In this document: positions 26,540 to 35,700 of the stretch, piece after piece
How the letters are laid out: every line of letters starts with the position of its first letter
Numbering within the stretch: position 1 is the first letter of the stretch
Translations under genes and position numbers: made by a program
Notes under the pieces: generated by a model
The model's database searches: none
What the model saw: only the letters and a program-made list of their open reading frames with translations
What the model was told of the DNA's origin: nothing
Assembly: GCF_000147715.2 (NCBI RefSeq)
Contig: NC_017934.1
Coordinates: 2,542,001 to 2,606,000 of the forward strand
Source: Mesotoga prima MesG1.Ag.4.2
Lineage (GTDB): Bacteria > Thermotogota > Thermotogae > Petrotogales > Kosmotogaceae
Length of the DNA: 64,000 bases
Direction of reading: 5' to 3'

Positions 26540-28483
26540 ATGATAGATGTGGAGCTTATGGAACTGCCTCTTGGTGAGATTCGACCTGCCGGGTGGCTGG
26601 AAAGACAACTCAAGATTCAGGCAAAAGGTTTGACAGGAAGACTGGAAGAGGTTTGGAAAGATGTGGGACCGGATAGCGGCTGGCTCGGGGGAAGCGGTGA
26701 AAACTGGGAAAGAGGACCATATTACTGTGATGGTCTCATTCCTCTGGCCTATCTACTAGAGGATGAAAAACTGAAGGGAAAGGCAGCAAAATGGATATCC
26801 TGGACTTTGGAAAGCCAGAACGAGGAGGGGTTCTTCGGGCCCAGGGATAATGATGATTGGTGGCCAAGAATGGTCATGCTCAAGGTTTTGAAGAACTACT
26901 TTGAATACACTAAGGATCAGCGTGTAGTTCATTTCATGACCAGGTATTTCATGTATCAACTGCAAAATATAGATTCCAGAGAGTTCGCAATTTGGGAAAA
27001 CACAAGAAGTGTGGAGAATATTTACGTGATACTCTGGCTCTATAGCATCACTGGAGAAGGGTTCCTGATAGATCTAGCCAAAAGGTTTTTTGAAAAGTCA
27101 ATGAACTGGTCCAATTATTTCGAAAACTTCAAGTACACAAAACCGACCGGAGAGTATCTGGACTGGGAGAAATTTATGAAAGCTACGGGCGGAAAGGGAC
27201 TCGAAGGGCTTTACGAATACGAGGAAAGAACGAACAGCACTACATATTCTAAGTTGTTTCAGGAAACTCATGTAGTAAATGTAGTTATGGGTGTTAAGTA
27301 TCCGGCTTTAAGGTACCTACTCTACGGAGAGAAGAATCAGCTAAAAATAGTCAAAGAAGGAATAAAAAAGCTCATTGATTACCACGGAACATCAAATGGA
27401 ATGGTAACAGGTGACGAACACTTAAATGGAAACGATCCATCGCGAGGAACTGAGTTATGTGCGGTGGTTGAGTATATGTTCTCACTCGAGATACTCTTTA
27501 GAGTTTTCAACGATACAGAGTTCGCGGATATTCTCGAGAAAATTGCATACAACGCATTGCCTGCAACAATTGATAAGGAGCTACTCACACACCAATACGA
27601 TCAACAAGTGAATCAGATTATGTGCAGTCACGCCAAACGCAATTGGTATAACAATCTAGATGACTCAAATCTCTTCGGACTTGAACCGAACTTTGGTTGC
27701 TGTACAGCGAACATGCATCAAGGGTGGCCAAAATTCGTTAAGAATCTATGTTACAAGAGTGATGACGGCGGACTGGTTTTCGGCGTTTATGGTCCTTGCA
27801 AGATAGAAACATCCGTAGCGGGGCAGACTATTTTGATAAGAGAAGTAACTGATTATCCTTTTGACGACAAAATCGAAATTCTTATTGATAATAATGCTGA
27901 TTTTGAAATACCACTTCACTTCAGGATTCCAGGATGGGCCACAAAAAGTGAAGTTACTCTCAATGGTTCAGCGTTTGATCCGGAAAACAATGAGGGTTAC
28001 CTAACCATAAAACGTTTATGGAACAGAGGTGATAGGGTCGAGTTGGTTTTCCGGTCTAGGGTTAGAACCTCTAAATGGTTCAAAAACTCACTTAGTGTCG
28101 AGAAAGGTCCTCTTCTTTTCGCTTTGAGACTAGATGAAAAGTGGAACACTACGAACAAAGACGGGGAGTTTCCTGAATATGAGGTTTATACAACCAGTCC
28201 ATGGAATTACGCCTTGAAAGTGGATCTTAAGAACCCAGAAAAGAGCTTTTCATTTATCAAGCGAACACAACAATTGTCTGAACAACCCTTTGATCAGAAT
28301 CTAGTTCCAGTCTTGATTGAAGCCGATGCAGCCAAGGTAGAGGAATGGTCGTGGGAAAGGAATTCGGCCGGGACTCTCCCAGAAAGCCCTGTAAGACCAG
28401 AGGGGCCGTTAGAGAAAGTATGTTTGATTCCTTACGGTGCGGCACGGTTGAGAATAGCTCAGTTTCCCTATTTTGAAGAATGA
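26540..28483 (+). CDS. GH127 (DUF1680) beta-L-arabinofuranosidase-like glycosidase
   Basis: 647 residues without a signal peptide, so cytoplasmic. The ATG at 26540 follows AAGGAAG. It has an (alpha/alpha)6 barrel and C-terminal beta-sandwich. Key motifs are 'RGTELCAVVEYMFSLE', with the Glu proposed as acid/base, 'QIMCSH', and 'FGLEPNFGCCTANMHQGWPK', whose Cys cluster forms the zinc site and supplies the Cys nucleophile in characterised GH127 enzymes. All are present. It would cleave imported oligosaccharides, releasing L-arabinofuranose. Related families (GH146, GH142-like) share the fold, so exact linkage is uncertain. Last gene of the LacI-controlled operon. Confidence 0.9.
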   Translation: MIDVELMELPLGEIRPAGWLERQLKIQAKGLTGRLEEVWKDVGPDSGWLGGSGENWERGPYYCDGLIPLAYLLEDEKLKGKAAKWISWTLESQNEEGFFGPRDNDDWWPRMVMLKVLKNYFEYTKDQRVVHFMTRYFMYQLQNIDSREFAIWENTRSVENIYVILWLYSITGEGFLIDLAKRFFEKSMNWSNYFENFKYTKPTGEYLDWEKFMKATGGKGLEGLYEYEERTNSTTYSKLFQETHVVNVVMGVKYPALRYLLYGEKNQLKIVKEGIKKLIDYHGTSNGMVTGDEHLNGNDPSRGTELCAVVEYMFSLEILFRVFNDTEFADILEKIAYNALPATIDKELLTHQYDQQVNQIMCSHAKRNWYNNLDDSNLFGLEPNFGCCTANMHQGWPKFVKNLCYKSDDGGLVFGVYGPCKIETSVAGQTILIREVTDYPFDDKIEILIDNNADFEIPLHFRIPGWATKSEVTLNGSAFDPENNEGYLTIKRLWNRGDRVELVFRSRVRTSKWFKNSLSVEKGPLLFALRLDEKWNTTNKDGEFPEYEVYTTSPWNYALKVDLKNPEKSFSFIKRTQQLSEQPFDQNLVPVLIEADAAKVEEWSWERNSAGTLPESPVRPEGPLEKVCLIPYGAARLRIAQFPYFEE

Positions 28484-28512
28484 ATAACTATATTTTAGAA
28501 GAGATTAAGTTG

Positions 28513-28557
28513 GGCCTCTTTTCAAGGCAATCTGTAGAGAGGAGGCCTCTGTTTTTT
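28513..28557 (+). terminator. Possible terminator after GH127
   Basis: ggcctc (28513-28518) can pair with gaggcc (28542-28547), and six Ts follow at 28552-28557. The stem is short and the loop long (23 nt), so the call is tentative. From here to 28697 I see no gene. Confidence 0.4.
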
Positions 28558-28697
28558 GAGAGTTCTGAAAAGGCGTCAACTGAAACACTGCTAATAGATA
28601 GCTCTTATAATTATCGATTACCACATACTTATGATAATTTTCACCGCATAATCAGTTTACCTGCACTTTCCGTTACCACTTCCCGTGTCAACGTTAT

Positions 28698-29546
28698 CTA
28701 TGTTAACTGATTTGAGTTTAGCTCAACATCATTTGCAGATCGATAGGAACCCAGGAGCTTGAAGTAGCTGCAGCGACTGCTTATTGCGTTGACAGCTTCT
28801 TCAACTCTCTTTTCCGATACACTTCCTTCGAAATCAACGAAGAAGAGATAGTGCCACATTTCCTTCGTAAATGGCCTTGATTCTATCTTTGTCAAGTTCA
28901 AATTGCGATCCGACAGTTCTCCTAGAACTTTGAACAAAGCTCCCGGCTTGTGCTCAGTGGTAAATATCATTGAAGTCTTGCACCTGCCCTCGCACTTTCT
29001 GGCTTCTCTTCCCATCAAGAAGAATCTCGTCGTGTTCGTATCAAGGTCCTCGAAACCCATTCTAAGGATTTCCAGTCCATATGTTTTGGCCGCCAATTCG
29101 CTGGCTATTGCAGCCGTAAATGGCATCTTTAAAGTGGCCAAGTCCCTTGCCGAGCCAGCAGTGTCATAATACTCTTTCGCCTCAAAACCCTCCTCTTCAA
29201 TATGCCTCATGCACTGTGACAAAGCCTGATGATGGGAGATCACGTATCTTATGTCCTCAATTTTTACCCCTTCTGGTGCCATCAGACAATGCTCAATTCT
29301 AAGCATGACTTCTGCATGAACAAATAGTTCGCTTTCTATGAGGGCATCATATGCTGGAATCACAGTGCCAGCCAGGGAGTTTTCGACCGGCAGCATTGCG
29401 CAGTCTACCTTTTCTTCGCTTACAAGTTTCAGCATCTCCCGAAAAGATCTGCATGGAATAGTCGTAGGTGATTCCCCAAACAATTTTCTTATAGCCTGTT
29501 CTGAATAAGCTCCGTGTTCACCCTGAAAAACGATACTCCTCTTCAA
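28698..29546 (-). CDS. pheA: Prephenate dehydratase
   Basis: About 282 residues from a TTG at 29546. An ATG ten codons upstream (29576) is also open, but the family starts at 'KRSIVFQGEHGAYSE' and GGGGAG precedes the TTG by 4 nt. The dehydratase domain (about 1-180) contains 'AMLPVENSLAGTVIPAYDAL' and the catalytic 'DTNTTRFFLMG' (TRF). The C-terminal ACT domain (about 195-270) has 'KPGALFKVLGELSDRNLNLT' and the 'ESRP' phenylalanine-binding motif. It converts prephenate to phenylpyruvate and is feedback-inhibited by Phe. This is a monofunctional form without chorismate mutase. It stands alone. Confidence 0.94.
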   Translation of the reverse strand: MKRSIVFQGEHGAYSEQAIRKLFGESPTTIPCRSFREMLKLVSEEKVDCAMLPVENSLAGTVIPAYDALIESELFVHAEVMLRIEHCLMAPEGVKIEDIRYVISHHQALSQCMRHIEEEGFEAKEYYDTAGSARDLATLKMPFTAAIASELAAKTYGLEILRMGFEDLDTNTTRFFLMGREARKCEGRCKTSMIFTTEHKPGALFKVLGELSDRNLNLTKIESRPFTKEMWHYLFFVDFEGSVSEKRVEEAVNAISSRCSYFKLLGSYRSANDVELNSNQLT

Positions 29547-29576
29547 AGAACTCCCCTGTTCATGAGGCAAATCCAC

Positions 29577-29930
29577 TGCCTGTATATATTCTGTTATTCA
29601 TGATCCTATCTTTTAAATGTGGATCGTGCTTATAGTAACTTCTGCGAAAGGTCACACAATCCGAAACAAGTAACACAATTATAGCTCTTCAATTGCGACG
29701 TTAAGATGAATTAGCCAGTACAAACTGGTCGCAACGCCTACAGGTCAGGAGTTAGGGGTGCTTCCTCAATTGTTTCCAACCGTGCATAGATCAAAAGGCA
29801 AATCGAAGAGACCATTGGAAGTCTTCGAACCTATCTCAGCAGCTAGCTTTGCTCTTGTTTGAAACTGGTCGAATTCAGGTGATAGTTCCCATAATCATAG
29901 GTAACCAGTTCCATCACCGACACTTTCGGT
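29577..29930. other. Intergenic region, possible gene debris
   Basis: No intact gene. On the minus strand about 29780-29930 gives short readable pieces ('MELVTYDYGNYHLNSTSFKQ', then 'GLFDLPFDLC') separated by stops. They may be the remains of a gene downstream of the TipA-like pseudogene. I cannot assign a family. Confidence 0.35.
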
Positions 29931-30675
29931 TCATCCTTCAGATTCCCTGTCTGCATACTCCTGCATCGCTTTTGAAAGAAACTCCGCTAACCCTTCACCA
30001 TACTTATCTGTGTTTGCTTTGAACCGATCATCCATTACACATCTGCTATCTAGAGCGGCAAAAGACTCAAAACTATAGTAATGTTCAAAGCTATCGTTAA
30101 AGACTCTATACATTCTGTCAATTGCTTCCTGGGCAAGATCTGAATCGGGATCTTTGATCCGAATTTCTGCCAGTCCTCTGAAAAGGTCATCCAGTATCCT
30201 CTCCATGTCCTTCCTCTCCCGATCGCTCTTCGAAGTGATGAAATCGTTACTCTTTTCGACTGTCTCATCACCCCAAAGCTGTTTCGCTTCTTCTTCATAG
30301 GGGTTGTAGGAGAAATCGAATCCTTTGAACTTTTCTCTCTGACTCATCGAATCTTCTCCTTTCAAAGTCTTGAGCGTCCTTTCCAGTGTGCTGAGCATAG
30401 CCTCAATTCTCTCTTTCTCCAGCATCAAGTGTTTCTTCTGAAGCTCGAAGGTCTTGACTCTATCGAACCTCGGGTTGCTTGGAAGCTTCTTGATCCTCTC
30501 CAAAGAGAAGCCACACTGTCTGAAGAAGAGAATCTGCTGAAGTTTGTCGAGATTTTCTTCTGAATACTCTCAGTATCCATTCTCTGCATTACACTGAGAT
30601 CTCAAGAGCCCGATTTCGTCATAACGATGAAGTGCCCTGAAGGCCCTAAAGCTCGGCAACCCGTTTTGCGTTCAA
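29931..30675 (-). pseudogene. Inactivated MerR-family TipA-like regulator
   Basis: The TipAS-like drug-binding part is open (29931-30503: 'FSLERIKKLPSNPRF', then a coiled coil, then 'EAKQLWGDETVEKSNDFITS'), but its first in-frame start would lie inside the DNA-binding domain. Upstream, the MerR helix-turn-helix is readable in two frames: 'LNAKRVAEL' from a TTG at 30675 (GGGAGGAG upstream), then after a frameshift 'FRAFRALHRYDEIGLLRSQC', 'NAENGY', a TGA at 30570-30572 where the family usually has Arg or Trp, and 'EYSEENLDKLQQILFFRQCG'. One frameshift plus one stop inactivate the HTH. Family function is transcription activation by DNA untwisting on binding thiopeptides or other drugs. The operator upstream is still perfect. 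Confidence 0.82.
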
Positions 30676-30697
30676 GAAATCTCCTCCCATAATCACA

Positions 30698-30728
30698 AGG
30701 ATATACTATTACGTTGCGTAATAGTCAA
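30698..30728 (-). promoter_or_regulatory. MerR-type promoter with 19-bp spacer and perfect dyad
   Basis: Minus strand: -35 TTGACT (30723-30728) and -10 TATCCT (30698-30703), separated by 19 bp. A perfect 8+3+8 dyad, CTATTACGTTGCGTAATAG (30706-30724), fills the spacer. A long spacer with the operator inside it is the hallmark of MerR-activated promoters. A 17-bp alternative using TATATC as -10 also exists. It directs the TipA-like pseudogene itself. Confidence 0.78.
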
Positions 30729-31095
30729 GCAAGTTGATGGTTACGCCGATTCAGGATTCCTTGAACGTCCAGAGTGACTCAAGGGGTTTATTATTACTCT
30801 TGTGCTGTACTGATGTAAGTAACTTCACTATATTGTCACTGAAGGTTTCCACGTGCTGTAATAGTATGTGAAGACCTGTTTAGAAATCAAAGAGATGGGT
30901 TTGTCGTGGGATTAGTAATTCTGATCCAAAAGAAAAGCAAACTCTTTCTTTCAATCGACAGTCAGACAAATACTAGTTGATATCTACAAGTATCTTTTGC
31001 TGAGGTTTGAACCCTTTTAACTGCTGAACATCCTAGGTTCAAAACTGGGGACCGAGAATAGTCAGCAAAGAGCGGTTGCGTGAGGAGATTGAGAA
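30729..31095. other. Intergenic region without recognised features
   Basis: AT-rich sequence upstream of the DUF1254 gene. I see no open frame with a ribosome binding site, no strong promoter and no hairpin worth reporting. Confidence 0.5.
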
Positions 31096-32499
31096 ATGGG
31101 CATGAAAAACTCTCTGGCATTAATATCTGCGATTCTGGTTTTCGCTGTCATTATTGGTGCAGAATCGACTTCGGTAACAAGCAACTACGAAGAAGCAAGG
31201 GAAGTCGCAAGACAAGCGTATATTTTCGCTTTTCCCATGCTTGAGAACTACAGAACTATGGTTCTCCAGGCAGTGATTCCAAATTCATTCAACGAGTTTG
31301 AACATCTTCAAGGATTACTGGGGCCGGAGTTCAGAGAAATAGCAAGACCAAACAACGATATGTTGTTCTCGGCTGCATGGCTTGATCTGAGGAACGAACC
31401 GGTAATAATAGAGATTCCAAGCATCTGTGAAAGATATTTCTCAGTCCAGTTCATCGACATGTACACACATAATTTCGCATACGCAGGAACGAGAACCACC
31501 GGTTGCAGGAAATTGACAGTAATGATCAGTGGCCCGTCCTGTTTCGTTGAGATTCCCAACGAAATTGATGAGGTGTTCACCAGTGAAGGGAATTTCGTCT
31601 TCTGCAAAGTAAGAATTTCCGTAAATCCTGAGTTAGAAGGTGATATCGATGCCGTCGCAAAGATTCAAGACAGCTTCAAAATCAGACCTTATGGAGCCTT
31701 CTGCGGTAGTCAAACTTCTTCAGCTGTCGAACCGATAGCCTTTCCGCCGTTCAGTCAGGAAAAAGCTGAATCGGCAGGCTTTATTTCGTATTTGAACTTC
31801 CTTCTTGGACAGCTTGAGATACATCCTTCTGAAAGGGCTCTTATTGAGCGTTTTAGTCTGATCGGCATAGGCCCAAACCTTCCATTTAGTGAGAACGACT
31901 TGCAACCTGAGATGATCATCGCGATTGAAAAGGGAATCGAAGATGCGATGAGGATCATATTCCGGCCGTCCGAGAAGATGGGAGTTACAAAGAACGGGTG
32001 GAATTTGACGAAACGGATATTCGGCAGTCGTCAGCAAATGCAGGGAAAATACGAAATCAGGGCGGCAGCAGCATATATGGGTCTGTATGGAAATGATCTC
32101 GAAGAGGCATATTACCCCACAAGTTACGTCGATGCCGACAATGAAGCATATGACGGCTCAAAGTACGATTACAGGATTCATTTCGAAAGCCATGAAATAC
32201 CTCCCACAGAACCCGGTGGGTTCTGGTCGATTACAGTGTACGGTGATGACGAGTTCATGGTTCCCAACCCGATAGACAGATATTCTATTGGTAATCGGTC
32301 GAGATTGTTATACAACGATGATGGATCTCTCGACATCTATATCCAGCATGATTCGCCCGGCATTGATCTCGAAAGCAACTGGCTCCCCGCCCCTGACGGA
32401 CCTTTTTCTTTGTCCTTGAGAATGTACCTGCCTTCACCTGGAGCTCTTGATCCTCTGTACTGCCCTCCAGGAGTGGAGAAAGGAAGACCGCGAGATTAG
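31096..32499 (+). CDS. Secreted DUF1254/DUF1214 protein
   Basis: 467 residues. The ATG at 31096 has GAGGAG about 8 nt upstream. A signal peptide (MKNSLALISAILVFAVIIGA) precedes the DUF1254 domain (about 30-160: 'ARQAYIFAFPMLENYRTMVL', 'ARPNNDMLFSAAWLDLRNEP', 'RYFSVQFIDMYTHNFAYAG') and the DUF1214 domain (about 340-455: 'GGFWSITVYGDDEFMVPNPI', 'YSIGNRSRLLYNDDGSLDIY', 'NWLPAPDGPFSLSLRMYLPS'). This two-domain family is widespread but has no settled biochemical role, so I give none. Monocistronic. It is mostly known from proteobacteria and actinobacteria, so acquisition by transfer is possible (inference). Confidence 0.92.
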   Translation: MGMKNSLALISAILVFAVIIGAESTSVTSNYEEAREVARQAYIFAFPMLENYRTMVLQAVIPNSFNEFEHLQGLLGPEFREIARPNNDMLFSAAWLDLRNEPVIIEIPSICERYFSVQFIDMYTHNFAYAGTRTTGCRKLTVMISGPSCFVEIPNEIDEVFTSEGNFVFCKVRISVNPELEGDIDAVAKIQDSFKIRPYGAFCGSQTSSAVEPIAFPPFSQEKAESAGFISYLNFLLGQLEIHPSERALIERFSLIGIGPNLPFSENDLQPEMIIAIEKGIEDAMRIIFRPSEKMGVTKNGWNLTKRIFGSRQQMQGKYEIRAAAAYMGLYGNDLEEAYYPTSYVDADNEAYDGSKYDYRIHFESHEIPPTEPGGFWSITVYGDDEFMVPNPIDRYSIGNRSRLLYNDDGSLDIYIQHDSPGIDLESNWLPAPDGPFSLSLRMYLPSPGALDPLYCPPGVEKGRPRD

Positions 32500-32772
32500 T
32501 CTGGTGTGTCTTAATTCGAACATCCTAATGATATAGAGAATTCGAATCTTCGAATAAGAGGCGAAATGTGGAGACCTGAAATGAAACAGATTACCTGGTT
32601 AACACCACGAAATCGTCTTCATTGGAATCCATTTCTTTGAAGATTAATCTTCTTGCAATAAAGTCCACTTAAAAAACTGTAAATCACATAGCGGAAGATT
32701 TTTGCGATCCTGAAATACAATAATCTCTGTCTATGCTATCATTGGACTGTTTAATGGTTTGAGGTGAACTTC

Positions 32773-35700
32773 TTGAATAGAATCGGACTTTGCATAGGCT
32801 CAAGCACTATTTCCTGGTATGATGGGCAAACACCCAGGCGACTCCTGCACGAAGGAAATCCACTGAAAGTACTCAAGAGCTTTCTTCCAGAGATTCTTGA
32901 AACAGGTTTGGTTGTAGCAACAGGAAAGAAGGGAAGAAAACTGTTGAATCTCCCCCAGATCCCCGAAGTTGAAGCTACTGAATTTGCCTACAAAGAACTG
33001 AAAAGCAAGTATGGAGATCATGAAGCGATTATGAGCGTGGGCGGGGAGAATTTTACCCTGTATAAGCTAAACGATAAGGGAAACATTACTGCCGTATTTA
33101 CAGGCAGCAAATGTGCTTCAGGAACTGGCGAGTTCTTTCTCCAGCAAATGAAGCGAATGGATATCGACCTTGATGATGCAAACGCCGTTGAAACAGACGA
33201 GATTTACGAGCTTTCATCAAGGTGCACCGTATTCTGCAAGAGCGACTGCACACATGCTCTCAATAAGGGAACACCAAAAGAATCGGTCCTCAACGGTCTT
33301 GGAAAGGTCATGTCTGACAAGATCGGCGAACTCATGCACAGAGCTGGAGTAAAAAAGATACTTCTGGTTGGTGGAGTAACAAAAAACCGGCTTATGCTGA
33401 ACCATCTGAAAGAAATCGCCGAAATTACCATACCGGATGAGGCTCTCTTCTTCGAGGCCTTCGGCGCTTATCTATATGCTAATACTCTCGAAGAAATCGA
33501 GATAGATGAAGAAAGTGTCTTCAAGGAAGGAGTAATGACTTTCCCAAAGAATGAACCTCTTTCGAAGTTTGTAAACATGGTTGATTTCAAGGATATGCCT
33601 TTCAAAACAGCTGAAAGCGGCGATTCTTGCATTCTCGGTGTGGATGTTGGCTCGACTACCACCAAGGCGGTTGTTATGAGAGCCAGAGACAATGCCATTC
33701 TAGCGAGTTCATATCTCAGGACTATGGGAGATCCTATAAAAGCTACTCGACAGTGCCTTGACGAAATCCGCAATTCATTGGATGTTCCCGTCGAGATAAT
33801 TGGTCTCGGGGTCACCGGTTCCGGAAGGAAGATAGTGGGTCTTTATTGCGAAACGAGTGCAGTCTACAATGAGATCATGGCTCACGCAAGGGCTGCCTCA
33901 TTCTTTGATAGAGAAGTCGACACGATATTTGAGATTGGCGGCCAAGATGCCAAATACACTTTCTTATCCAACGGCGTTGCCCTTGACTATGCAATGAACG
34001 AAGCCTGTTCTGCTGGTACAGGCTCGTTTCTCGAAGAATCCGCAAAGGAATCTCTGAACATAGATTACAGAGAGATTGGAGAGTATGCGCTTAAGGGTCA
34101 ATCTCCCCCAAACTTCAGTGATCAGTGCGCAGCCTTCATCAGCAGTGACATAAAGACTGCAATCAACGAGGGCATCTCCAGAGAAGATATCTGCGCCGGC
34201 CTAGTTTATTCTATCTGCCTGAACTACACAAACAGAGTAAAGGCCATGAGACCGGTTGGGAAAAAAGTCTTCATGCAGGGAGGTGTATGTCTCAATCATG
34301 CTGTCCCAGTGGCAATGGCGGCAGTTACTGGGAAGGAGATAATTGTTCCTCCTCATCCTGGACTCATGGGTGCATTTGGTGTATCACTCATGGTTAAGGA
34401 AAAGCTTCAAGCAGGCCAACTGGAAGAGGAGCGCTTCGAGCTAGGAGCCTTGATCTCAAAAGAAGTGCGCTATCTCAACACCTTCATTTGTAACGGTGGA
34501 GCAGAGAAATGCGACAGGAAGTGTCCAATCCGAATAATTGAAGTTGGAGGAAAGAAGTTTCCCTTCGGTGGTGCTTGCAACAAGTACGAAAACGTTCGTC
34601 TTAACCTTCCCATAAACAGAAACGAATACATATATACCACCGATAGGGAGAAGATAGTCTTTGAACTGCCGGAAGAAAAGGGCCTTGAGACTATAGGAAT
34701 CAGCAAGTCTCTCTCAATGAATACTCTCTTTCCCCTGTTCTCGAATTTCTTTAGCAGTCTCGGGTTCAGAATTGTCGTACCGGAAAAGTCCGACCCCAGG
34801 GGCTGGGACAGAAAGAAGTCCGAATTCTGTTTTCCAGTCGAACTGTCTCATGGTTATATTTATGATCTTCTGGAGAAGAATCCCGACTATTTCTTCATTC
34901 CAGCAGTCAAGGGCTTAGAGGTTGCGAACTCCGTTGAAAACTCGGTGTTCTGTCCATTTGTCCAGAGCGAACCGGACTGGTTAATGGGGAGTTTTGAGGA
35001 ACTCAAATCGAAAAGAATTTTGACAGATTTCTTCGACTTCTCGCGGGGCTTTGAGAAAGAGAAGGAGAAGTTCGTCTCGCTTGCGAAGTTACTGGGAAGG
35101 AATCGCAAAGAAGCTTTGACTGCCTTTTCCAATGGAGTAAGATCCTACGAAGACAGCGTAAGAAGGATAAAAGAAATCGGAGACAGATTTCTTGAGAACC
35201 TAGAGAAATCGGATTTCGGTGTCGTTATCTTCGGCCGAGCCTACAATGCCTTTTCCAGTGATGCCAATATGGGGATCCCAGAGAAACTCGCTTCACGTGG
35301 AATCCCGGTGGTAACTTTTGACGCTCTTCCTTATGAAAACGAAAAATCGTATGAGAAGATGTACTGGGCCTGGGGCGAGATGAACTTGAAAGCGGCCAGA
35401 TATGTAAGAAGCAATCCAAAGCTATTCGCACTTTACATAACTAACTTCAGCTGCGGGCCTGATTCGTTCTTGATCTCCTTCTTCAGAGACATTATGGGGA
35501 AAAAGCCATCTCTGATTCTGGAACTGGATAGTCATACGTCAGACGCCGGAGTGGAGACAAGGATAGAAGCCTTCGCCGATGTCGTCAGAAGCTCCCTCGA
35601 AAGAAAGACGAATTTGGGCGAGAACAATAGGGCGAAACGGCCAAAACTGTTGACGAACAATGGGACTTTCAGTATAGAACTGCAGGACGGAAGACACATA

